From an uncultured Clostridia bacterium (lineage in GTDB: Bacteria > Bacillota > Clostridia > Christensenellales > DTU072): 36,827 nt of DNA. Position 1 is the first letter of the stretch; each line of letters begins with the position of its first letter. The stretch lies in NCBI GenBank assembly GCA_944372665.1, contig CALVZV010000009.1:1-36827 (forward strand), written 5' to 3'. The notes beneath the pieces were generated by a model, which had not been told where the DNA came from, did no database searches, and worked only from the letters and a program-made list of their open reading frames with translations. Below, piece by piece: positions 6,378 to 14,200 of this stretch. The translations under genes and the position numbers were made by a program.

Positions 6378-7298
6378 CTATAGCAGTGATTTTGCCGCTT
6401 CGGCAATGTCGCGGGCGCAAAGCCCGAATTCCCGCTTCAGTTCGGGCAGGGCGCCTCTCGAACCGAACCTGTCGCGCACGCCGAGCGCTCTTATCCGTTT
6501 GGGCGCGGGGGAAGCGGAGTTTATCTCCGAAATCACGGAATACAGTCCCCCGTACACGTTGTGATTTTCTACGCTCAGCGCCGCTCGGACCTTCCCGAGT
6601 TCCCGTACGACGCCTTCTTCGTCCGCGGGTTTTAACGTATGCACGTTGACGACCGAACAGGATACGCCTTCCGCCGCAAGCGTTTTCGCCGCGGCGAGAG
6701 CGTCCGCCACCGATATCCCGGAAACGAACAGCGCTATGTCCGTGCCGCTTTGCAATACGTCGATCTTGCCGAACGAAAATTCGTAACCGGGGGAGTGTAC
6801 GGCGGGAAGTTCCTTGCGGTACATACGCATATACACCGTTTCCGGATAGTTTATCAAAACGGGGAGAGCGGCTCTAAGCTCGATTTCGTCCGCAGGTTCG
6901 AACACGGAGATACCCGGGATCGCGCGCATGACGGAAACGTCTTCCATAGCCATGTGGGTCGCGCCGTTCAGTTCCGCAGAAATACCGGGATCGGCTCCCA
7001 CAAGCAATGCTTTGAGGCCCGTAAAACAAAGATTCATGGTGATCTGATCGCAGACGTTCCGTGTGACGAAAGGTGCGAAACTCTGACATACCGGCTTAAA
7101 GGAATAGCTACTGAGCCCTGCCGCCACGCCGATCATGTTCTGCTCGGCGATACCGACGTCGATACATCTTGCGCCGAAAAGGTTTTTAAAATTCTCCGTA
7201 CCCAGCGCCTTTCCGACGTCGGCGTCCACGGTGACAATTTTTTCGTCCGCGCGCATCAGCTTTTCAAGCTCGGCGGCATACGCTTTTCTCATTTCCAT
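6378..7298 (-). CDS. Transketolase, C-terminal subunit
   Basis: A 306-residue protein matching the pyrimidine-binding and C-terminal domains of transketolase, as in organisms where the enzyme is split into two chains. VDADVGKALG near residue 24 and DVGIAEQNMIGVAAGLSSYS near 67 carry the conserved glutamate that activates thiamine diphosphate. SVENHNVYGGL near 240 belongs to the C-terminal domain. The partner subunit holding the diphosphate-binding half normally sits immediately upstream, but the neighbour here is a DNA glycosylase, so the partner must lie elsewhere. Split 1-deoxyxylulose-5-phosphate synthase-like enzymes are an alternative. No strong ribosome binding site is visible before the ATG at 7298; the second ATG at 7292 is also possible. 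Confidence 0.88.
   Translation of the reverse strand: MEMRKAYAAELEKLMRADEKIVTVDADVGKALGTENFKNLFGARCIDVGIAEQNMIGVAAGLSSYSFKPVCQSFAPFVTRNVCDQITMNLCFTGLKALLVGADPGISAELNGATHMAMEDVSVMRAIPGISVFEPADEIELRAALPVLINYPETVYMRMYRKELPAVHSPGYEFSFGKIDVLQSGTDIALFVSGISVADALAAAKTLAAEGVSCSVVNVHTLKPADEEGVVRELGKVRAALSVENHNVYGGLYSVISEINSASPAPKRIRALGVRDRFGSRGALPELKREFGLCARDIAEAAKSLL
6450..6468. repeat. 19-bp direct repeat, copy 2 (3' end of transketolase gene)
   Basis: Identical to 3225-3243. Read on the minus strand it encodes the RFGSRGA stretch of the transketolase C-terminus, about 30 codons from its stop. Around copy 1 the minus strand also reads FGSRGA followed by a lysine-arginine-rich stretch, faintly like the real gene (GALPELKREF), so copy 1 could be a decayed fragment of the same gene end. 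Confidence 0.85.
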
Positions 7299-7355
7299 GA
7301 TTTAAATATATCATTTTTCCGCCGTACGGGCAAACGAAAAAAGGTATACGTCAAA

Positions 7356-7844
7356 TTATGTGCGTTTAAGGTAAGGGTAAAGCGCCTTTTCCCATTCCGC
7401 ATAGTCGAAACGCGTGTTTGCGGGCGAAGTGGAGGGCAGCGATACGGCAAAGGGCAACAAAGAGGGGAAATGCTTTTTGAAAATGCGGTAGGCGGTCTGA
7501 CCGTTTAAAAATATCGCTTCTATTTTTGCCGCTTCCGTCACGGCGTTTATGTCCGCGACGACGTAGTTTTTTATGTTCGAATCCAGACTGCCGCGTATGT
7601 CGCATTCCGTCACCACGTCCCACAGCGCGATCCTGTGTCGGGAAAGGAAGGCCTTTTTTTCGGCGACGCTTTTCAAAGGCGGCTCGCCGGTCAGCGACTC
7701 GAGGGTTTTCCAGAATCTGTTCAGCGGATTGGCATAATAAAAAAGCGCTTTCCGCGAAATAACGCTCGGGAAAGAACCGAGTATAAGTATCCTGCTTTCG
7801 CAATCGAAGCAGGGTTCGAAACCCATATATTCACGACTGTCCAT
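7356..7844 (-). CDS. DNA-deoxyinosine/uracil glycosylase family protein
   Basis: A 162-residue member of the uracil-DNA glycosylase superfamily, closest by eye to the small hypoxanthine-DNA glycosylases (family 6). ILILGSFPS near residues 19-27 is the catalytic motif region, FYYANPLNRFWKTL at 35-48 is the strand-and-helix segment typical of this subfamily, and LPSTSPAN near 135-142 is the motif that inserts into DNA. Such enzymes remove deaminated purines or uracil to start base-excision repair. The length is normal. It lies in a run of small minus-strand genes, 57 bp before the transketolase gene. The precise base specificity cannot be settled by inspection. Confidence 0.85.
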   Translation of the reverse strand: MDSREYMGFEPCFDCESRILILGSFPSVISRKALFYYANPLNRFWKTLESLTGEPPLKSVAEKKAFLSRHRIALWDVVTECDIRGSLDSNIKNYVVADINAVTEAAKIEAIFLNGQTAYRIFKKHFPSLLPFAVSLPSTSPANTRFDYAEWEKALYPYLKRT

Positions 7845-7887
7845 CGAGGGTTTTCCTATATGCAGAGGATAAGCGTAAAACTTAACA

Positions 7888-7904
7888 GGCGCACGCCGTG
7901 CGCC
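7888..7904. terminator. G/C-rich hairpin between minus-strand genes
   Basis: GGCGCACG (7888-7895) and CGTGCGCC (7897-7904) form a perfect stem in the 81-bp gap between the small membrane protein gene and the glycosylase gene. Only scattered Ts follow on the minus strand, so it may be a weak terminator or an mRNA processing or stability element. Confidence 0.4.
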
Positions 7905-7925
7905 CGCTAAGAAGTAGTCTCAAAA

Positions 7926-8276
7926 TTACAGCGAAATAAATCCGCCGAAATACAGCGCCGCTCCCGCTCCCGCCGCGACTATCCAGAACAAAACCGAAAG
8001 CAGTATCGCCGCTTTGGCGAAGGTCTTTTGGTTTTCGCTGGTTTTTGGGTTTTTACGTCTTGCCCAGGCGATCAGCGGGATGAAATTGAACAGGGGAATC
8101 AACCCGAAAAACAGCATCCCGAACCATTTTTTGGGGCTGAGTACCGGGGACGACGGCACCAAAGGACGGGGCCGGGGCTTTTGCCTCTGCCCGACCGAGT
8201 AATCGGTGGGATAATACGGATCGTATTTTTTCCGTCGATTTACGGCGGGTCTTTGACCGCTTGATTTATTTGCCAT
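7926..8276 (-). CDS. Small membrane protein of unknown function
   Basis: A 116-residue protein I do not recognise. Residues 1-48 are polar, rich in Arg, Lys, Pro and Tyr, and presumably cytoplasmic. Two hydrophobic helices follow (WFGMLFFGLIPLFNFIPLIAW near 51-71 and ILLSVLFWIVAAGAGAALYF near 91-110), joined by a strongly basic loop (RRKNPKTSENQK). The loop charge suggests both ends are outside that loop's side, i.e. a hairpin topology with the loop in the cytoplasm, which conflicts mildly with the basic N-terminus. AGAGGT precedes the ATG at 8276. It lies 30 bp after ydbC on the same strand and is probably co-transcribed with it. Confidence 0.75.
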   Translation of the reverse strand: MANKSSGQRPAVNRRKKYDPYYPTDYSVGQRQKPRPRPLVPSSPVLSPKKWFGMLFFGLIPLFNFIPLIAWARRKNPKTSENQKTFAKAAILLSVLFWIVAAGAGAALYFGGFISL

Positions 8277-8306
8277 CGGATACCTCTATGTAAACTCGGC
8301 GGGAGC

Positions 8307-8531
8307 TTACAGATCCAGCGAGTCGAGTATTTCTTTTAACGCTTTGGCTTCTTCGATGCTCAGGGTCATGCCTTTTCCCATTCTTTCGTGGGAAGGGCTC
8401 CATTCTCTGAGGTCCAGACGCGGGTCTCTGCCGTTCCAGCTGACATAGTTGAGTTCTTTGGTCCAGCCTCTGGCGGAAGTTGACAATACGCCGCAGGTTT
8501 TAGTGATCTTGTATTCGAGTTCGGCCGGCAT
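8307..8531 (-). CDS. ydbC: YdbC family single-stranded nucleic-acid-binding protein (PC4-like)
   Basis: A 74-residue protein of the bacterial YdbC/PC4 family: four beta strands and a helix that dimerise and bind single-stranded DNA. The pattern ITKTCGVLSTSARGWTKELN, then VSWNG, DLREWSPSHERMGKGMTLS and a final helix EEAKALKEILDSL covers the whole fold, and the length is normal. Its cellular role is poorly defined; links to transcription and DNA maintenance are by analogy with eukaryotic PC4. A very strong AGGAGGAG ribosome binding site precedes the ATG at 8531, and a near-consensus promoter stands just upstream, so it is probably well expressed and leads the minus-strand run down to the transketolase gene. 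Confidence 0.88.
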   Translation of the reverse strand: MPAELEYKITKTCGVLSTSARGWTKELNYVSWNGRDPRLDLREWSPSHERMGKGMTLSIEEAKALKEILDSLDL

Positions 8532-8563
8532 TTTTTTCTCCTCCTGTATAAAATACCGCCCTT

Positions 8564-8592
8564 ATTATATAAGTAATGCGCGCGCGCGTCAA
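8564..8592 (-). promoter_or_regulatory. Sigma-A promoter of ydbC with alternating CG spacer
   Basis: On the minus strand TTGACG (8592-8587) and TATAAT (8569-8564) are separated by exactly 17 bp. The first half of the spacer is an uninterrupted CG alternation. The start codon of ydbC is 32 bp past the -10 box. Confidence 0.8.
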
Positions 8593-8653
8593 ATATAGCA
8601 TACGATTTTTTACTATTTTATTACTATTATAAGTGCCGCGCGACCGCCGCGGG

Positions 8654-9574
8654 CTATTTCAGCCTGAGATCGGAGCCCTTTATCAGGATGATTTTCGAAT
8701 CGTCTTTGTCCAGCAGCCTGGAAAAGATCCTGTCGGTATATCTTTGCTTCAGCGCGGCGTTGGTAAGGTTCGAGGTTATCATGATCGGTTTGGAACGCTC
8801 GCTCAGCAGCGCGTACAGATAGTTGACGGTGACGTTGTTCAGTATAGGCTCCGCGCCCAGGTCGTCGATGACCAGCAGATCGGCGTCGGTGAGTGGAGAG
8901 AAAACGGACTGCTTTGAATACAGCGGCGCCAGATGGTATTCCAAAAATATTTCGTTCAAACGCACCGCGTTCAGGAACAGTACGCTGAAGCCGCGCCTCA
9001 TCAGCGCGTGGGAAACGGCTCCCGCCGCATAGCTTTTGCCTACGCCGACGGCTCCGCCCAGCAGGTAAACGCGTTTCACGTCGGGGAATTTTTCTACATA
9101 GCGGTTCAAAAGGGAATACAGCTTTTTGTAAGAGTCGCGGTATTTTTCGTCGATCGCGTCCGCAGCAGACGAAATCAGGAAATCTTTTTCGGGGCAGGGT
9201 ATGTCCTGTCCGTCGCCCAATATGCGGTAAAGTATCTCTTTCAGGCACGCGCAGTCTCTGCCGTTTACTTTTCCGGTGTCGCGGCATATCGGACACGAGT
9301 ACCCGGGTTTAAGATCTTCCGCCGAGACTCCAAGCTCTTTCATGCGCTTTTCGCGTTTTTGACAATTTGCGGCATATTCCGAGTTCAATGCGCTTATATC
9401 GCGGTTTTGGGACGCTAAACGCGCTTTTTCAAACGCCAGACGGCGGCACTCTTTTTCCAGGGCGGCGTATTGCGGATCCTTCAGCAGCGCAGCCTTTTTG
9501 TTTTCGGCGGCTTCTGTCGCCGCATCGCGCGACTCTTTCAGAACGCGGTAGGCTTTTTCCAGATAATCCGTCAT
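8654..9574 (-). CDS. DnaI/DnaC-type replicative helicase loader ATPase
   Basis: A 306-residue AAA+ protein of the DnaC/DnaI family, which loads the replicative helicase onto DNA at initiation. The N-terminal third is a charged helical region. A zinc-type cluster follows (Cys94-x2-Cys97, Cys108-x-Cys110), as in the helicase-binding domain of DnaI. The ATPase core has Walker A GGAVGVGKS (173-181), Walker B LLVIDD (233-238), sensor-1 ITSN (266-269) and the arginines of RYTDRIFSRL (278-287). The start codon directly abuts the stop of the DnaD-domain gene, the Bacillota-type primosome pairing. IstB transposition helpers share this ATPase, but there is no transposase here. The symbol dnaI is likely but not certain. 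Confidence 0.9.
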   Translation of the reverse strand: MTDYLEKAYRVLKESRDAATEAAENKKAALLKDPQYAALEKECRRLAFEKARLASQNRDISALNSEYAANCQKREKRMKELGVSAEDLKPGYSCPICRDTGKVNGRDCACLKEILYRILGDGQDIPCPEKDFLISSAADAIDEKYRDSYKKLYSLLNRYVEKFPDVKRVYLLGGAVGVGKSYAAGAVSHALMRRGFSVLFLNAVRLNEIFLEYHLAPLYSKQSVFSPLTDADLLVIDDLGAEPILNNVTVNYLYALLSERSKPIMITSNLTNAALKQRYTDRIFSRLLDKDDSKIILIKGSDLRLK

Positions 9575-11011
9575 TTATACTTCCTCCTCGTCGGGGTCGA
9601 TCTCGTCAAGGGAGCGGAAAGCCCCGGCGATCTCGCTTTCGGTATATTCGCGGCTTATCAGGTTCTCGCGCTTTTTCTTGGGCGCACCTTCGGCAAAGAA
9701 AGCCGCGGCTTTTTCGGCGTCGTAAATGCCGTTGTCCTTGAATATCAGCAGTATCTTGTTGATATAGGACATCGGGAAGGGCTGTCCCGCCGAGTGCAGG
9801 GCGACAGCTTTTATGGTTTCGTGGGTAAATCCCCACGACTCCGTGAACGTGCGGTAGAAGTCGCGGTCGCGCGAAGATATTATCGGTTCGGAATTTGCGG
9901 ACTCTTTGATTTCGCAGATCAGCTTGTCCAGATTGGCCTGTTTGCCGATGTACGCCGCCATGCCGTCGCGCGTCACCACGCCAAGCTTATATAATTTTTC
10001 GACATAGACGTTCATGTTTTCCGGGGTCCTCAGGTTCCTGCGGAAGCAAAAGCGCGAAAGCTCTTCCAGCGCGTCCGGCTCGAAGCCCAGACTCAGCCAC
10101 GGCGACACGTAGGTCTCGACGACGGCGTCCAGCGAAGCGTAACGCGCGCCGAGGTTTACCGAGATCTTTTCCGCCAGCTCGTACCTTGCGTCCTTTTGTT
10201 TCTGATAGGCGGCGACCTCCGCCGCGGTGACCGCGCCCGCGGCTTTCAGCTCCTCCATGAACTTCGTCAGGCGTTTCATGCCGCCTTTGTTTTTGCATAT
10301 TTTCGCCGCCTGCAGCACGGCTTCGGGCAGGAAGCGGCATTCTTTTGTCCAGTATAGGTAAGCGTTCCTGTCTTCGAAAGAGGGTTCCGATTTCAGCCCC
10401 AGCGTCCTGAACAGTTCGCGCATTTCGGCGGAGCCTTTTTCCAGATCGCATATTTTGGCATTGACGTCGGATTCGGTGACGGCTCCTTCTTTTGCCCAGT
10501 TCGCCGCCACCGTCAGTACATACGCCGTCGAAGCCGACTTGCGGCTAAGGCAGTAGGTCGCCGTCAGCAGCATCGCGTTCGGCTCGATTTTATAGCGGCG
10601 CATAAGCTCCACGTATTTTACTATATCCTGTACGGGCAGCTCCTTGCCGCCGAAGACGCGGCGCAGCTCGTCGACGAATTCGGAATAATCGCCGGCGTTG
10701 TATTTTATCGCCGGGGTCACGGGGGCTTTGACGGAATTGAATACGACCGACGGCACGGCGCCGCCCGTCACCGTGACCAGCCCGGCGTCTTCCCAGTACG
10801 CGAAAGCGTCGGCAACGCGTTCCTCGGTAAGTTTCAGCGCCAGCGAAATATCTTTGGAGCTTCCTCCGCCGTGAATTGCAAGATAAAGCCCGTAAAGGTA
10901 AACTTTGCAGTCCACCGCGTCCGCTTCGGGCAGGTATCTGGATAAAAACACGTTGTCGATTTCGGTAAAACCGTCACGGAGATATTCACCGCCAAGTCTC
11001 AGATTGCTCAT
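9575..11011 (-). CDS. DnaD-domain replication initiation protein
   Basis: A 478-residue protein from the ATG at 11011, preceded by AAGGAAG at short spacing. An earlier TTG at 11062 would add 17 residues that are almost all basic and is less likely. The N-terminal 110 residues (DNVFLSRYLPEADAVDCKVYLYGLYL, then a winged-helix pattern) resemble the DnaD/DnaB N-domain. Two regions after residue 120 (SEFVDELRRVFGGKELPVQDIVKYVELMR and the FYRTFTESWGFTHETIKAV segment near 400) look like DnaD C-terminal-type helical repeats, the second ending in the YxxxWG-like signature. In Bacillota these proteins remodel DNA and recruit the helicase with its loader. It is adjacent to a loader gene and divergent from the Rad50-like gene. 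Confidence 0.85.
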   Translation of the reverse strand: MSNLRLGGEYLRDGFTEIDNVFLSRYLPEADAVDCKVYLYGLYLAIHGGGSSKDISLALKLTEERVADAFAYWEDAGLVTVTGGAVPSVVFNSVKAPVTPAIKYNAGDYSEFVDELRRVFGGKELPVQDIVKYVELMRRYKIEPNAMLLTATYCLSRKSASTAYVLTVAANWAKEGAVTESDVNAKICDLEKGSAEMRELFRTLGLKSEPSFEDRNAYLYWTKECRFLPEAVLQAAKICKNKGGMKRLTKFMEELKAAGAVTAAEVAAYQKQKDARYELAEKISVNLGARYASLDAVVETYVSPWLSLGFEPDALEELSRFCFRRNLRTPENMNVYVEKLYKLGVVTRDGMAAYIGKQANLDKLICEIKESANSEPIISSRDRDFYRTFTESWGFTHETIKAVALHSAGQPFPMSYINKILLIFKDNGIYDAEKAAAFFAEGAPKKKRENLISREYTESEIAGAFRSLDEIDPDEEEV

Positions 11012-11056
11012 AGGCTTCCTTTTCCTCTTTCGGGCGAATTTTTCGCCTTTCAGGTA

Positions 11057-11085
11057 TTGCAATATAATATTTTAGGTTGTATAAT
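11057..11085 (+). promoter_or_regulatory. Candidate promoter of the Rad50-like gene
   Basis: TTGCAA (11057-11062) and a perfect TATAAT (11080-11085) have a 17-bp spacer. They lie about 145 bp before the 11229 start codon. An A/T-rich stretch overlapping the same bases also offers weak minus-strand promoter hexamers for the divergent DnaD-domain gene. The long leader holds a run of eight Ts (11171-11178) and a small hairpin TCGCC-GTGG-GGCGA (11178-11191). Confidence 0.6.
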
Positions 11086-11228
11086 AACAACGTACACCCC
11101 GGAACAGAGGCGCCGGAGCGGTATATACAATATATCACAAACAAGCGCCGCATTCCACCGAAATAAAGAATTTTTTTTCGCCGTGGGGCGACAGAAAGGT
11201 GCGGGGACAAAAATAGCGGAGGAGCAAA

Positions 11229-14200
11229 ATGAAACTCATCAACCTGACGATCAAAGGAGCGACAGGCTCGGAAAAAGTCATCGACTTCGGCAACAAAGTG
11301 GCCGGCGCGGTAGTTGTTGCGGATACGGACGCGGCAAGCGTCGTCAAAGCGCTTGCGTTTGCGTTCTACGGCGCTTCGGACTCCGGTTTCACCGGCAGCG
11401 AGGCGCGCCTTTACTTCGCCGCGGAAGAGGAGGAGTACCTTTTGACGCGCACGCTGGAAACCGATCCCGCGGGCGAAACGCGTCAGACGGCGATACTTTC
11501 GTCCCCCGACGGCAAAACCGTCTATGCCGACGACGACGAGGGGATAAACGGCTTTGTCGCGGAAAAGATCGGACTTGACCGCGCCGGCTTCGAAAAGCTG
11601 GCCGTTCTGGACAGGGACGCCGCCAAGCCGCTTCTTAGCGACACCGTTTCGCGCGAAAGCTTCGTTGCGGAAATGATGGCGGATTTCGCCACTTCCGAAA
11701 AGGTCATGAACAAATACACCGGCATGAAAGATGAGGAGATCAGGCTTCTGGACGGTATAGACGCGATAGAGCCGGTCACCCGCGACGAGCTGAAGACCCA
11801 GCAGATAGCCGCCGATTCCGACAGGATAGCGCTGGAAGAAGTGCGTTCCAGACTCGAGGCTGTCAATCACGAGATACAGCTTGCGGAAGCGTACCGCGAC
11901 GAACTCAGCGATTACGATGCCGCGGTCGCCAAGCTAAACGAACTCAACGCGCGTAACGCCGAGATGAGCGCCATAGCCGACCGCGCCGCCGCGTCGGAAG
12001 CCGCCGTCGAACTGACCAAGGTGTTTACGGCATATTATTCCAGCGAAAAAGCGCTTGAGGAAAAGAAAGCGCAGCTTGCCGCCGAGGAAGAAGCCGCCGC
12101 GAAACGCGCCATGCGCGTCGAATCGGGAGAAAAGGCGCTTGAAAGCCTCGGAAAGGATTATATGGAGCACGCCCTGCGCGCCGAGGAGCTGAGGAAAGCG
12201 CTGGTGGAGGAGATCTCCGTGCTTTCCGAAAAGCCCGAAGAATTCAAGATGGGCGCTCTGGTGGAATCGCGTTACGCCGTTTTCGAAGACGAAAGAGAGG
12301 AGCTTGCGAAAAGAAGCGAGGAGCTTTCCGCCGAGCTGAAGGAGCTTGACGACAAAAACGCGACGTTAAGGGATTCGTTAAAAGAGATACGCCGTTCGGC
12401 GGAATACAAAAAGGCGGTGCAGGAAGGCGCCGTTCTGGAGGAGAGTCTTGCCCAGCTCAACGCGCGTTACGAGGCCAGTCTCAAAGCCACCGAAGCCGAC
12501 GAAAAACATCGCAGCGAGCTTGCTCAGCGCAAGAAGACCTCCGAAGACGAGCATAAAAAGATACTGCGCGAGATGAAAAATCTCGAAAAGGACATCCGCG
12601 GAGAATTCAACAGCGTCGAGGACGCGGTCAATCACGACGTATATTACAAACAGACCATCTATTACAAGCACCTGTTCGTTTCCGACAACGAGGTGGAGCT
12701 CGACGTCGTCGAGAAGAAGATAGAAAAGGTCGAAAAAGCCGCCGAGAGCTATGCCGAGAAACTGAAGACGGTAAAAGAGCGCAGAGACGAAGTTAAAGCG
12801 CACAAGACAAGACTCGAACAAAAACTCGCGCTGCTGAACGAGAAGCTGACGGAATATATGAGTTACAACCGTTTGCGCGAGATCACGGGAGAGGTAGAGT
12901 ACGGCAGTCACTGCCCGGTCTGCGACGGCTTCGTGACTTACAAAAAGGAACTGCCGTTGCGCGACACCAAAGCGCTCGACGACCAGATAAAAGCCGTTGA
13001 AGCCGAAATAGCAAAGGACGCGGACGCGCTGTCGATAGCCGAAGCCAACATCGGTCAGCTGAGTGCGGCGGCTACGGTCAGCAGGGAATACCTCGAAAAT
13101 CTCAGAAGCGTCAGGGACGACAAGAAAGCTGCGATTGACGGAGTGCTCAAAGCGTACGGTGCCGCCGATATCCCCGCGCTGTTCGCGCTGGTTCAGAAAG
13201 CCGTCGAGGACAGCAAGGCGCTGACGCTGAAAGTCGACAGATACCGCGTGCTGACGGGCGAAGAGAAGCGCCTGGGCGAAATGCTGGGCACGATCGAATC
13301 AGAGCTTGACAGGATCGATCTCGAAAAGCTGACCGCCGCGCGTTCCAGCAGGGAAGTGCTCCGCGGCGAGATAGCCGAAAAGGACAGATATTACCGCGAC
13401 TGCGCGGTCTATTTCGGCGGAGAAAAGGCGGCGGATCTTCTGTCCAAACTCGAGGTCGTGGACGCGGAATACGAAAACGCCGAGAACGAACTCGAAGCCA
13501 ACCGCATGCGCGCCGAGAGCGTTGCCGAAGAACTTGCCGCAGTCAACGAAAGGCTGTACGCCATCGTCAACCGCACGCTGCCCGTAAGCGTGGGCGACAG
13601 ACAGCTTTCCTACAAGGAAGTCGTCGCGAAAGCCGAAGCCGATTATCTTAAGGCGATAAACGACGAGATAGCCGCCGCGGACGAAAGGAAAGAGCAGGCT
13701 AAAGCCAAGCTGCAGGCTACCCGCCGCGTGGTCGACGAAGCCAAAGCCGAGGAAAGCGACGGCAAGGAACGTCTGTTGGAAATGCGCGCCGCGCTGTCGG
13801 CAGCGCAGCAGGCGCACGACGCGCTTTATAACGACTACGTTCCGCGTTTCGAGGAGATCGGATTAAAGACTCCCGACGATATCGAGCGCATCATAATGAG
13901 CGAGGACGAACTTGCAGCCGCGCGCGAAACGCTTTATAAATACGACGAGGATCTGGTCGGCACCAAGGAAGCCGTCAACGTCTATAAACAGGGCATCGAC
14001 GAGCACGTGGGCTATTACGAAAACTACGAAGCAAACCAGGCTCTCCGCGACGAAATAAAGAAGGAAGAGGAAGAAGCCATTATGAAGCTGGGCGCGAGCA
14101 TAGCCGTCAAAGCCGATATGGAAAAACGCTACGCCCTCGTGCTGGAACTGAACAAAAGACTCAGCTTCCTCCAGGCGCGCATAAAAGGCATCGAAGATCT

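Noticed and set aside
7811..7826. GGGTTCGAAACCC resembling a tRNA T-arm
   Set aside because: It lies inside the DNA glycosylase gene, encodes part of its N-terminus, and no other tRNA arm is present around it.
8654..9574. IstB transposition helper of an IS21-type element
   Set aside because: No istA-like transposase or terminal repeats nearby; the zinc cluster and the adjoining DnaD-domain gene fit a helicase loader.
11012..11062. TTG start for the DnaD-domain gene adding 17 residues
   Set aside because: The added residues are a basic run with no similarity, and the ATG at 11011 has a purine-rich ribosome binding site.
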